The notes beneath the pieces were generated by a model. It ran no database searches and was not told where the DNA came from. It saw only the letters and a program-made list of their open reading frames with translations. From NCBI GenBank assembly GCA_964476045.1, contig CAYYYJ010000021.1, positions 1-19,289 of the forward strand: DNA of 19,289 nucleotides, given 5' to 3'. Shown here piece after piece: positions 5,307 through 12,321 of this stretch. A program made the translations under genes and the position numbers. The stretch is from CAYYYJ01 sp964476045 (GTDB lineage Archaea; Aenigmatarchaeota; Aenigmatarchaeia; QMZP01; JACQNV01). The first letter of the stretch is position 1, and every line of letters begins with the position of its first letter.

Positions 5307-5486
5307 AGGCGGCCAAAGTGTGGTGGTACACCCGTTCCCATGCGCCCCTTTCTTTTTGTAAAAAGAAAGGCCCGCGGGTTCAAAGAAAAACATAAGCGGA
5401 AAGGTGGGGAAATTCGAACACGGTAGTTAAACACCGCGACGGTCTAGGCTGTACTGCAGCAATGTGGGAACCCTAGATAGCTGCCT
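5307..5486 (+). rRNA. rrf: 5S ribosomal RNA, interrupted by an insertion
   Basis: Helix I is AGGCGGC (5307-5313) with GCTGCCT (5480-5486, one G:U pair). Conserved archaeal 5S blocks follow in order: GGTACACCCG, CCCAT (5337-5341), then after the insertion CGAACACGGTAGTTAAA (from 5415), TCTAGG (5443-5448 region) pairing with CCTAGA, GTACTGCAG and GTGGGAA. In normal 5S rRNA, CCCAT is followed two bases later by CGAAC; here 73 bases separate them, and removing 5342-5412 restores the two-base spacing. The spliced RNA would be about 109 bases, slightly short for the family. It stands alone rather than after 23S. Whether the insertion is removed or kept, as the unrelated insertion in Halococcus morrhuae 5S is, cannot be told from sequence. 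Confidence 0.92.
5342..5412 (+). other. 71-base BHB-type intron in 5S rRNA loop C
   Basis: The central 4-bp helix is TCCC (5336-5339) with GGGA (5407-5410), all Watson-Crick. The bulges are ATG (5340-5342) and AAT (5411-5413), and the intron stem is CGCC (5343-5346) with GGTG (5403-5406, one G:U). Cuts after the second bulge base give CCCAT+TTCGAAC. The outer exon helix is weak (one T:T mismatch, then two pairs). Interior: pyrimidine arm CTTTCTTTTTG (5348-5358), purine arm AAAAAGAAAGG (5360-5370), third tract CAAAGAAAAAC (5381-5391), the same design as the tRNA introns. Confidence 0.78.
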
Positions 5487-5494
5487 TTTCTATC

Positions 5495-5541
5495 CTTTTT
5501 CTTTTGTAAAAGAAAAAGTATACAGTACCCAAAAAGAAAAC
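5495..5541 (+). repeat. Intron-like element in the 5S trailer, copy 1
   Basis: Same design as the introns, without an obvious host RNA: pyrimidine arm CTTTTTCTTTTG (5495-5506), purine arm AAAAGAAAAAG (5508-5518), linker containing ACAGTACCC (as in the tRNA-Ser intron), third tract CCCAAAAAGAAAAC (5528-5541). It begins 9 bases after the 5S 3' end and precedes the T-run at 5615, so it is probably transcribed with 5S. Confidence 0.7.
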
Positions 5542-5571
5542 TTTACTGCCCAACCTTGCCTCAATGTTAAG

Positions 5572-5600
5572 GCCTTATAACCCAAAAAGAAAACAATTAC
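5572..5600 (+). repeat. Intron-like element in the 5S trailer, copy 2 (3' half)
   Basis: 27 of 29 bases match 1183-1211 of the tRNA-Gly T-loop intron. The tract CCCAAAAAGAAAAC (5581-5594) is also identical to 5528-5541. The expected pyrimidine arm is missing: a hairpin CCTT/AAGG (5554-5571 region) stands in its place. Possibly a truncated copy. Confidence 0.65.
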
Positions 5601-5614
5601 CTACCTCGTATATC

Positions 5615-5621
5615 TTTTTTT
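5615..5621 (+). terminator. T-run terminator after 5S
   Basis: Seven T residues in AT-rich DNA, the usual archaeal termination signal, placed after both intron-like trailer elements and before the next promoter. Confidence 0.55.
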
Positions 5622-5637
5622 CACGACAACTAAAAAC

Positions 5638-5646
5638 CTTATATAT
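5638..5646 (+). promoter_or_regulatory. TATA box of the XRE regulator gene
   Basis: CTTATATAT is centred about 28 bases before the ATG at 5671, consistent with a leaderless or very short-leader transcript. Confidence 0.6.
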
Positions 5647-5670
5647 CTTTTCCACCATTACTTTGAGAAT

Positions 5671-5988
5671 ATGAGATATAGAAATACTGATTATGCATTA
5701 ACAGCAAGCTCGCTGAGAGATCTTAGGGAATATGTACGCCTCGAAAGAGCTGATTTCGCCAGAGAAATAGGAGTGCCTGTAGATACACTTGCTAGATGGG
5801 AGAAGGGCGTCCAATCTCCAACACCGAAAAGGCAGAAAAAGATAGTTGATTGGGCCAGAAAATATAAAGTCGATGTTTGTCTAAGGCCCAGAGGCAGATA
5901 TTTCTTCACCAGTATCTTAGGTAACGACTATTTCAGTATCCAAGAAAAACACAAGCCAGTTGAAGAGCCTGCAACAGCAGAACACTAA
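5671..5988 (+). CDS. XRE-family helix-turn-helix regulator
   Basis: 105 residues. An XRE/Cro-type helix-turn-helix spans residues about 13-62: SLRDLREYVRLERADFAREIGVPVDTLARWEKGVQSPTPKRQKKIVDWARKY, with the usual A-R-E-I-G turn and T-L-A-R-W-E-K-G recognition helix. A short C-terminal tail follows (residues 63-105) with no second domain visible. Cytoplasmic DNA-binding protein; target unknown. It has its own TATA box and sits between the 5S unit and the RNA polymerase cluster in the same direction, but a separate promoter precedes rpoH, so it is probably not part of that operon. Confidence 0.8.
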   Translation: MRYRNTDYALTASSLRDLREYVRLERADFAREIGVPVDTLARWEKGVQSPTPKRQKKIVDWARKYKVDVCLRPRGRYFFTSILGNDYFSIQEKHKPVEEPATAEH

Positions 5989-6022
5989 TATTTTATAAAC
6001 CCTCAGTGACAAAAACAGTAAG

Positions 6023-6051
6023 CTTTATATATTCAAGGTCTATATTATAGA
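6023..6051 (+). promoter_or_regulatory. Upstream TATA box with adjacent inverted repeat
   Basis: CTTTATATATT (6023-6033) is a good TATA box but lies about 130 bases before rpoH. TCTAT-ATT-ATAGA (6039-6051) follows directly, between the box and the expected start at about 6055. No ORF begins there. Either a second rpoH promoter with an operator, or the promoter of a small RNA at about 6055-6120. Confidence 0.35.
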
Positions 6052-6125
6052 TCTATATCTTATACACCTTTCTCTGTAGATATACTAGAACAGAAAAGGA
6101 AAAGTTATAGGAGCCTCAAAATTTC

Positions 6126-6135
6126 TTTAAATATA
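6126..6135 (+). promoter_or_regulatory. TATA box of rpoH
   Basis: TTTAAATATA centred about 29 bases before the ATG at 6159. It favours that ATG over the in-frame TTG at 6153. Confidence 0.6.
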
Positions 6136-6158
6136 TTAGTTTAGACTTAATTTTGGAT

Positions 6159-6386
6159 ATGACGACCCTCAACCATGTCTTGGTGCCTAAGCATGAAATC
6201 CTCTCGAGAGAGGAGAAAGAGCAGCTTTTAGAAAAATTAGGCGCCAAAGAAAAACATTTACCAATGATACCGCTTGAAGATCCTGCGATTAAGGATATGA
6301 AGCCTAAAGCAGGGGATGTCATCAAAATTTCAAGAGAGTCACAAACAGCAGGAATGACAACGTATTACAGAGTAGTCGTGGACTAG
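6159..6386 (+). CDS. rpoH: RNA polymerase subunit H (Rpb5 homologue)
   Basis: 75 residues from the ATG at 6159; a TTG two codons earlier is possible but less likely given the promoter spacing. This is the small archaeal subunit equal to the C-terminal assembly domain of eukaryotic Rpb5. It carries the family signature near the start (NHVLVPKHEILSREEKEQLLEKL) and the end (LPMIPLEDPAIKDMKPKAGDVIKISRESQTAGMTTYYRVV). It sits at the jaw of the polymerase. It is the first gene of the rpoH-B''-B'-A'-A'' cluster, the classic archaeal order. A further TATA box lies after it, before rpoB''. Confidence 0.95.
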   Translation: MTTLNHVLVPKHEILSREEKEQLLEKLGAKEKHLPMIPLEDPAIKDMKPKAGDVIKISRESQTAGMTTYYRVVVD

Positions 6387-6391
6387 TTAGC

Positions 6392-6400
6392 TATATATTA
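6392..6400 (+). promoter_or_regulatory. TATA-like box before rpoB''
   Basis: TATATATTA lies about 40 bases before the rpoB'' ATG, leaving a short leader of roughly 15 bases that includes GAGGG (6430-6434), a weak ribosome-binding site. The large-subunit genes may thus have an internal promoter in addition to that of rpoH. Confidence 0.45.
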
Positions 6401-6435
6401 TAACAGAAAGAATACGTTCGGATAAAAAGAGGGCC

Positions 6436-7920
6436 ATGGAAGACAAAAGCTTTATTCACCTTTTGAGTGCATTTGAGAAGGAAAGAGGCTGGGTAAAATA
6501 CCAAATAGACTCCTTTAACAATTTTGTTGATTTTAGCATCCAGAAAATAATGGAAGAAGTCGGCATTATCAAACTGCCTTCGGAGGCAGGAGAACTAAAA
6601 CTGAAGTTCGGCAAAGTCGAAATAGGCAAACCAACAATAAAAGAGGCAGACGGTTCTTTGAGGTCAATCTTCCCCAACGAAGCTAGGATGAGAAACCTGA
6701 GTTATCTGGCTCCAGTGTACATTGATGTAATCCCAATAACAGGCGAAGTTGAGGAAAAGCCAGAAAGGGTTAATATAGGTGAAATCCCTGTGATGGTGAG
6801 ATCGAAACTGTGCAACACCTACAAAATGGTTGGGCAGGACCTTGTTACAGCAGACGAAGACCCTTCAGATCCAGGCGGCTACTTTATCATCAATGGAACA
6901 GAGAGGGTCCTTGTCTTGATAGAAGAGATTACAACAAACAAACCCATCTTTGAAAAAGACGGAAATACTGTTTCAGTCAGGCTCGGTTCTGAACGCGCAG
7001 GTTTCAAACAGAAGCACTCCTTCGAGATGAGGCCAAGCGGCGAGATCCTGATCTCCTTTGCAAATGTAAAGAAATTGCCTATAGTTGTTTTATTGAAGGC
7101 GCTAGGGTTGGAAACAGACAAAGAAATCTGCGAACAGGTTTCAGATGACCCTGACATTCTCAATGAACTCTACATTAACCTCTATGAAAGCGAAGTCACC
7201 ACAGTAGAGGAAGCCACTGATTTTGTAGGAAGGAAAATAAAAGTTGCAGAAGATTATAGGAAAGAAAGAGTAGCCCAATTATTAGACAGATATTTGCTTC
7301 CACATCTTGGCCAAGAGTTCCCAAACAGGATAACAAAAGCAAAATATCTGGCTAAGATTATAAGAAAAATAATAAAGCTCTTCCTCGGCCAGATACCTGA
7401 AGATGACATAGATCATTATTCAAATAAAAGGCTTTTGATGTCAGGCGAGCTTATCAGCCAGTTATTCAGGTCCATCCTCCTCGGAAGATGGGGCTTGATA
7501 GCAAAAATGACATACAATTACCAAAAACTCATTAAGCGAGGGAAAACGCCTAACGTCCAAGCTATTATCGAAGCAAACGCAGTCACAAAACAGATACTCT
7601 CAAGCCTTGCAACAGGCAACTGGATCGGCGGCAGGACAGGAGTCTCCCAAAGGCTTGACAGAAGCTGCTACATCAAAATGATTTCCCACTTGAGGTCTGT
7701 AGTGTCACCGCTCACATCCACACAAGAACATTTCTCAGCAAGAGAAATCCATCCAACAGAATTCGGCAGGCTCTGCCCTGCAGAGACACCTGAAGGTAGC
7801 TCAATTGGTCTGAGAAAGCATCTGTCACTATTAGCTGAAATTACGCCTGGTTTAGACAAAAAAGAAAATGAGAAGATATTGAAGGGAATTAGAATTGGAA
7901 ATATTGCACTAGCTGACTGA
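6436..7920 (+). CDS. rpoB2: RNA polymerase subunit B'' (N-terminal half of B)
   Basis: 494 residues, the usual size for split B''. It carries the protrusion and lobe regions: LSYLAPVYIDV, the IPVMVRSKLCN motif, PSDPGGYFIINGTERVLV, then SHLRSVVSPL and the fork region RLCPAETPEGSSIGLRKHLSLLAEI at about residues 445-470. It forms one side of the polymerase cleft and the RNA exit path with B'. The division from B' lies at the place used in archaea with split B genes, so this is a natural split rather than a frameshift: the 71 bases to rpoB' hold stop codons and a fresh start with an AT-rich upstream. Cytoplasmic, core transcription. Confidence 0.96.
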   Translation: MEDKSFIHLLSAFEKERGWVKYQIDSFNNFVDFSIQKIMEEVGIIKLPSEAGELKLKFGKVEIGKPTIKEADGSLRSIFPNEARMRNLSYLAPVYIDVIPITGEVEEKPERVNIGEIPVMVRSKLCNTYKMVGQDLVTADEDPSDPGGYFIINGTERVLVLIEEITTNKPIFEKDGNTVSVRLGSERAGFKQKHSFEMRPSGEILISFANVKKLPIVVLLKALGLETDKEICEQVSDDPDILNELYINLYESEVTTVEEATDFVGRKIKVAEDYRKERVAQLLDRYLLPHLGQEFPNRITKAKYLAKIIRKIIKLFLGQIPEDDIDHYSNKRLLMSGELISQLFRSILLGRWGLIAKMTYNYQKLIKRGKTPNVQAIIEANAVTKQILSSLATGNWIGGRTGVSQRLDRSCYIKMISHLRSVVSPLTSTQEHFSAREIHPTEFGRLCPAETPEGSSIGLRKHLSLLAEITPGLDKKENEKILKGIRIGNIALAD

Positions 7921-7991
7921 TATGGAAATTGGAACGAAATGGCTGTTGACAAAAACCAAAGAAAAGGAGTTACTGAAAATCTCTATTATAT

Positions 7992-9791
7992 ATGACAAAA
8001 AATAAAAAAGCTGACTTGTACTTCAACGGAAGATTTGTGGGTGAGATAGAGACCCCGCTAGACTTTGTTGCAGATGTCAGAAACAAAAGAAGGACAGGTG
8101 TGATCTCAGACCAGCTTAATGTCTCATATGCAGAAGAATTCGATGAAGTAAGGATAAATACAGATCCAGGGAGGTCCAGAAGGCCTTTGATTATTGTAGA
8201 AAATGGCAAACCAAAACTTACCAAAGAACATATCGAGAAGCTGTCTAAAAATGAAATCAAGTGGATTGACCTGATGAAAACAGGGATTATAGAATATGTA
8301 GACGCTGAGGAAGAAGAGAACACTTACATAGCAATTTCTGCAGAAGATGCCACGAAAGAGCACACTCACATGGAAATAAATCCAATGGCTTTGTTTGGGG
8401 TTTCTGCATCCACAATTCCTTATCCAGAATACAACAGAGGCGACAGGATCAACTACGGCGCAAAAATGGTGGGCCAGTCAGTGGGGCTCCCTGCCAAAAA
8501 CTTTATCACAAGAACAGACACAAAATTCAATGTACTCACGTATTTACAGTATCCTCTGATTGATACATTCACCTACAGCGTGGTTCCTAATTTCGACGGG
8601 CAAAATATAATTGTAGCTGTCATGTCTTTTGACGGCTTCAACATAAACGATGCAATTGTTTTAAACAGGTCCTCTGTCCAAAGGGGCCTTTTAAAATCTT
8701 TCTACTTCAGGACATACGAAACAGTGAAAAAAAGATATTGGGGCGGACAAGAAGATGAAATAATGGTTCCAGAGCCTGGAATAAAAGGCTATAGAGGGGA
8801 GGGATCTTACAAAGACTTGTCAGCAGACGGCATAATAAACCCAGAAGCGCCTGCGCCTTCAGATGCTGTCCTCATAGGCAAAGTCTCGCCTTTGCGTTTC
8901 TTGTCAGGAGAGGAATTTGTCGCAAAAATCGAAAACAGAAGAGAGACATCAATCACAGTCAGATACGGTGAAAGTGGGGTTGTCGATAAGATCTGGATAT
9001 CCGAAACAACTGACGGAAACCAGTTAATCAAAATCAGGCTAAGGGATGAGAGAAGCCTGGAAGTCGGAGACAAGCTCGCAACACGCCACGGCCAGAAAGG
9101 CATTATCAGCCTCCTAATACCGCAGGAAGATATGCCATTCACAGCAGACGGGATCGTCCCAGACATCATTTTCAATCCGCACGGAATCCCATCCAGAATG
9201 ACAGTAGGCCAATTGCTGGAAATCATAGGAGGAAAAACTTCAGCTTTATCTGGAAATAGGATAGGCGCATCTGCATTCTCCCATCTCAAAGAACACGAGC
9301 TCAGGGAATTATTATTGAAATCAGGTTTCAGGGAAGACGGAAAACAAATAATGTATGACGGAAGGACAGGCAGGATGTACGAAGCAATGATATACCTCGG
9401 AGTGAGTTATTATCTGAAACTTGATCACATGGTAGCCAACAAATTACAGGCAAGGTCAAGGGGCCCAGTCACTCTACTCACCAAACAGCCAACAGAAGGC
9501 CGTGCAAAAAGAGGCGGTCTAAGATTAGGAGAGATGGAGCAGCAGTGTCTTGTAGGCCACGGTGCAGCCATGGTTATCAAAGAGAGGTTCAGCTCAGACG
9601 AAGTTGAAATCCCATTCTGCAAACACTGCGGTTTGCTTGCAGTTTTCGATAAAGTAAAAAACAAGACTTACTGCATATCATGCGACAAATCCGATGTGAT
9701 CTGGGTAAAAACAGCATATGCTTTCAAGCTGACTTTAGACGAGCTGAAATCAATGTGTGTGTATCCGAGTGTTAAAGCCGTAGAGGAATAG
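7992..9791 (+). CDS. rpoB1: RNA polymerase subunit B' (C-terminal half of B)
   Basis: 599 residues. It begins with the typical split start (ADLYFNGRFVGEIETP). It contains the hybrid-binding core: DGFNINDAIVLNRSSVQRGL (about residues 213-233), EVGDKLATRHGQKGIIS (about 355-372), DIIFNPHGIPSRMTVGQLLE, and the clamp-anchor region RGPVTLLTKQPTEGRAKRGGLRLGEMEQQCLVGHGA. A C-terminal zinc ribbon C-K-H-C ... C-I-S-C lies at about 541-564. It holds catalytic lysines and the hybrid-contact residues of the polymerase active centre. It ends 5 bases before rpoA', so the genes are surely co-transcribed and probably translationally coupled. Confidence 0.97.
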   Translation: MTKNKKADLYFNGRFVGEIETPLDFVADVRNKRRTGVISDQLNVSYAEEFDEVRINTDPGRSRRPLIIVENGKPKLTKEHIEKLSKNEIKWIDLMKTGIIEYVDAEEEENTYIAISAEDATKEHTHMEINPMALFGVSASTIPYPEYNRGDRINYGAKMVGQSVGLPAKNFITRTDTKFNVLTYLQYPLIDTFTYSVVPNFDGQNIIVAVMSFDGFNINDAIVLNRSSVQRGLLKSFYFRTYETVKKRYWGGQEDEIMVPEPGIKGYRGEGSYKDLSADGIINPEAPAPSDAVLIGKVSPLRFLSGEEFVAKIENRRETSITVRYGESGVVDKIWISETTDGNQLIKIRLRDERSLEVGDKLATRHGQKGIISLLIPQEDMPFTADGIVPDIIFNPHGIPSRMTVGQLLEIIGGKTSALSGNRIGASAFSHLKEHELRELLLKSGFREDGKQIMYDGRTGRMYEAMIYLGVSYYLKLDHMVANKLQARSRGPVTLLTKQPTEGRAKRGGLRLGEMEQQCLVGHGAAMVIKERFSSDEVEIPFCKHCGLLAVFDKVKNKTYCISCDKSDVIWVKTAYAFKLTLDELKSMCVYPSVKAVEE

Positions 9792-9796
9792 TTTAT

Positions 9797-12307
9797 ATGA
9801 CCACAACAATAAAAGCCTTGAGTTTTGGAATACTGTCACCTCAGATGGTAAAGCAGATGGCCACAGTCAGAATAATCTCGTCTGACTTGTATGATGCTGA
9901 CGGTTATCCAATAGAAGGCGGCGTAATGGACCCAAGGTTAGGTGTAGTTGATCCAGGCCTTACATGCAGGACCTGTGGCGGCGGCCTCGACGATTGCATG
10001 GGCCATTTCGGCTATCTCGAATTAGCAAAACCTGTCCTTCATGTCCTTTACATAAAAATTATTCACGCGCTCCTGAAAATCACTTGCCATAAATGCAGCA
10101 GGATGATGGTTCCAAATGACCAGCCAAAAATAAGCCTTGACCAGCTTATTAAAAATCCGCCGAAAAAATGCCCTCACTGCAACCATGTTCCAGGAAAAAT
10201 AGAATTCGAAAAAACCTATACTTTCTATCTGGACAAAAAAGAGCTCACAGGGCAGGAGATAAGGGACATATTCGAAAAAATCCCAGACGAAGATCTAAAA
10301 AAACTGCATTTCCAGGGCGGAAGGCCTGAATGGCTCATCTTGACATTATTCCCAGTTCCCCCAGTCACAATGAGGCCGTCCATAACCCTGGAAACAGGTG
10401 AGAGATCAGAGGACGACTTAACTCACAAGCTAGCAGACATAGTCAGAATAAACCAATCCCTAAAAGAAAATATCGATATAGGCGCTCCGGATTTTATTCT
10501 CGCAGATTTGTGGGAATTATTGCAGTATCATATCTCCACATTTTTTGATAACGAGCTTTCTGGAATACCTCATGCAAGGCACAGATCAGGCAGGCCGCTC
10601 AAAGGTTTAATCCAGAGGCTGAAAGCAAAAGAAGGAAGAATAAGAGGAAACCTATTAGGCAAAAGAGTGAATTTCTCAGCGAGGACAGTGATCTCCCCTG
10701 ACCCAACACTCTCAATAAATGAGGTTGGAGTGCCTGAAGTAATTGCGAAAGAGCTCACGGTAGCAGAATATGTAACTGAAAATACCATCAAAAATGCCAA
10801 AGAGCTCATGAAAGAAGGCAAAGTTAATTATGTCAGCAGGCCTGACGGAAGAAGGATAAAAGTGACTGAAGACAACTTGAAAGATTTATTAGAAAATGTG
10901 ATAGTCGGCTGGAGCATTGACAGGCAGCTCCAGGACGGCGACATAGTATTATTCAACAGGCAGCCATCGCTCCATAGGATGTCCATAATGGCTCACCGTG
11001 TTAAAGTCATGCCTGGAAGGACATTCAGGATGAACCCATCTGTTTGTCCGCCATACAATGCAGACTTCGATGGAGATGAAATGAATTTGCACGTGCTTCA
11101 AACAGAAGAATCAAAAGTAGAAGCTGCAATGCTGATGCAAGTCCAGAAAAACATAATCTCCCCAAAATTCGGAGGCCCTGTTATAGGCTTGGATCTCGAT
11201 CAGGTGTCAGGGATCTACATGCTCACAAGAAAAGATACTATATTGACAAAAGAGGATGCAGCTCAACTTCTTGCGTGGAGCGGCCTGGACATAACACTTC
11301 CCAATAAAAAAGAAATCACAGGCAAAGAACTTTTCAGCTTGTTATTGCCAAAAGATCTGAACATAGAGTATAAGGCAAGCTCTGATACATGCGAAAATTG
11401 CCCGAAGAGCGAGAAGTGCGCATCAGACGGTTGGGTTGTTATAAAAAACGGAGAAGTAAAGGCAGGGACAGTGGATGCCAGATCTGTCGGCGCGTTCAAA
11501 GGGAAACTACTAAATAAAATAAAGGATCTCCAGGGAGAAAATGGCCTAATGGAATTCATCAACAAAGCAGGTCGTCTGGGCGCAAATTACCTCACTAAAA
11601 GGGGATTTTCTATAGGCATATCTGACCTAGATCTTCCTCGAAAAATAGAAACAGACATAACCGGAGAGCTTGACAAAGCAAAAAAGAACTCAGAGAAGCT
11701 GATAAAAGATTTCGAGAATAAAGAGCTCAAATCATTGCCTGGCCTAAGCATGCAAGAATCCCTTGAAGTCCAGGTCCTTAATGTCCTCTCATCCAGTTTG
11801 AACAGCATCAGTGAAATAGTTACAAAAAGCATAAAACCAAGTGACATACTCAATATGGTTAGAGCTGGATCCAAAGGTTCGCTGATCAACACAACGCAAA
11901 TGACAGCTTGTGTAGGGCAAGAGTCCATACTTGGCCAAAGAATCAAAAGAGGATATCTGCACAGGACACTGCCACACTTCAAGAAAGGCGACCTATCTCC
12001 CGAATCCCACGGTTATGTATCTAAAGGTTTCAAGCAAGGCCTAAACCCGTTCGAAGTTTTCTGGAATATAATGAATGGAAGAGAGGGCCTTATGGATAAG
12101 TCATTAAGAACAAGAAAATCCGGTTACATGCAAAGAAGGCTGGTCAATGCTTTGCAGGATCTGAAGATAGCTAAAGATAACAGTGTAAGAACATCGAATG
12201 GAAGGATAGTCCAGTTTGTCGCAGGAGAGGACGGAATAGACCCAACAAAATCATACCTCGGCCAGCTGGACACGAGTTCTATAAAAACCAAAGGAGACAG
12301 CAAATAA
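9797..12307 (+). CDS. rpoA1: RNA polymerase subunit A' (N-terminal part of largest subunit)
   Basis: 836 residues. The active-site loop YNADFDGDEMN at about residues 418-428 carries the three aspartates that hold the catalytic magnesium. N-terminal zinc-binding clamp: C-R-T-C ... C-M-G-H-F-G at about residues 58-74, and a second pair C-H-K-C ... C-P-H-C. A further Cys cluster lies near residue 530 (C-E-N-C-P-K-S-E-K-C). Other landmarks: GRIRGNLLGKRVNFSARTVISPDP (switch 2 region) and FNRQPSLHRMSIMAHR. The C-terminus ends after the bridge helix (FKQGLNPFEVFWNIMNGREGLMDKSLRTRKSGYMQRRLV), the usual A'/A'' break. The next gene starts 14 bases on. Confidence 0.97.
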   Translation: MTTTIKALSFGILSPQMVKQMATVRIISSDLYDADGYPIEGGVMDPRLGVVDPGLTCRTCGGGLDDCMGHFGYLELAKPVLHVLYIKIIHALLKITCHKCSRMMVPNDQPKISLDQLIKNPPKKCPHCNHVPGKIEFEKTYTFYLDKKELTGQEIRDIFEKIPDEDLKKLHFQGGRPEWLILTLFPVPPVTMRPSITLETGERSEDDLTHKLADIVRINQSLKENIDIGAPDFILADLWELLQYHISTFFDNELSGIPHARHRSGRPLKGLIQRLKAKEGRIRGNLLGKRVNFSARTVISPDPTLSINEVGVPEVIAKELTVAEYVTENTIKNAKELMKEGKVNYVSRPDGRRIKVTEDNLKDLLENVIVGWSIDRQLQDGDIVLFNRQPSLHRMSIMAHRVKVMPGRTFRMNPSVCPPYNADFDGDEMNLHVLQTEESKVEAAMLMQVQKNIISPKFGGPVIGLDLDQVSGIYMLTRKDTILTKEDAAQLLAWSGLDITLPNKKEITGKELFSLLLPKDLNIEYKASSDTCENCPKSEKCASDGWVVIKNGEVKAGTVDARSVGAFKGKLLNKIKDLQGENGLMEFINKAGRLGANYLTKRGFSIGISDLDLPRKIETDITGELDKAKKNSEKLIKDFENKELKSLPGLSMQESLEVQVLNVLSSSLNSISEIVTKSIKPSDILNMVRAGSKGSLINTTQMTACVGQESILGQRIKRGYLHRTLPHFKKGDLSPESHGYVSKGFKQGLNPFEVFWNIMNGREGLMDKSLRTRKSGYMQRRLVNALQDLKIAKDNSVRTSNGRIVQFVAGEDGIDPTKSYLGQLDTSSIKTKGDSK

Positions 12308-12321
12308 ACGCTTTAAAAATT

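Noticed and set aside
5349..5600. Simple rho-independent terminators or a CRISPR-like array
   Set aside because: The repeats are interrupted hairpins in RNA genes without regular spacers, and no cas-like genes are near.
7920..7992. Frameshift or disruption in rpoB
   Set aside because: The break lies at the natural B''/B' boundary, with a normal stop, spacer and start; both halves have normal lengths.
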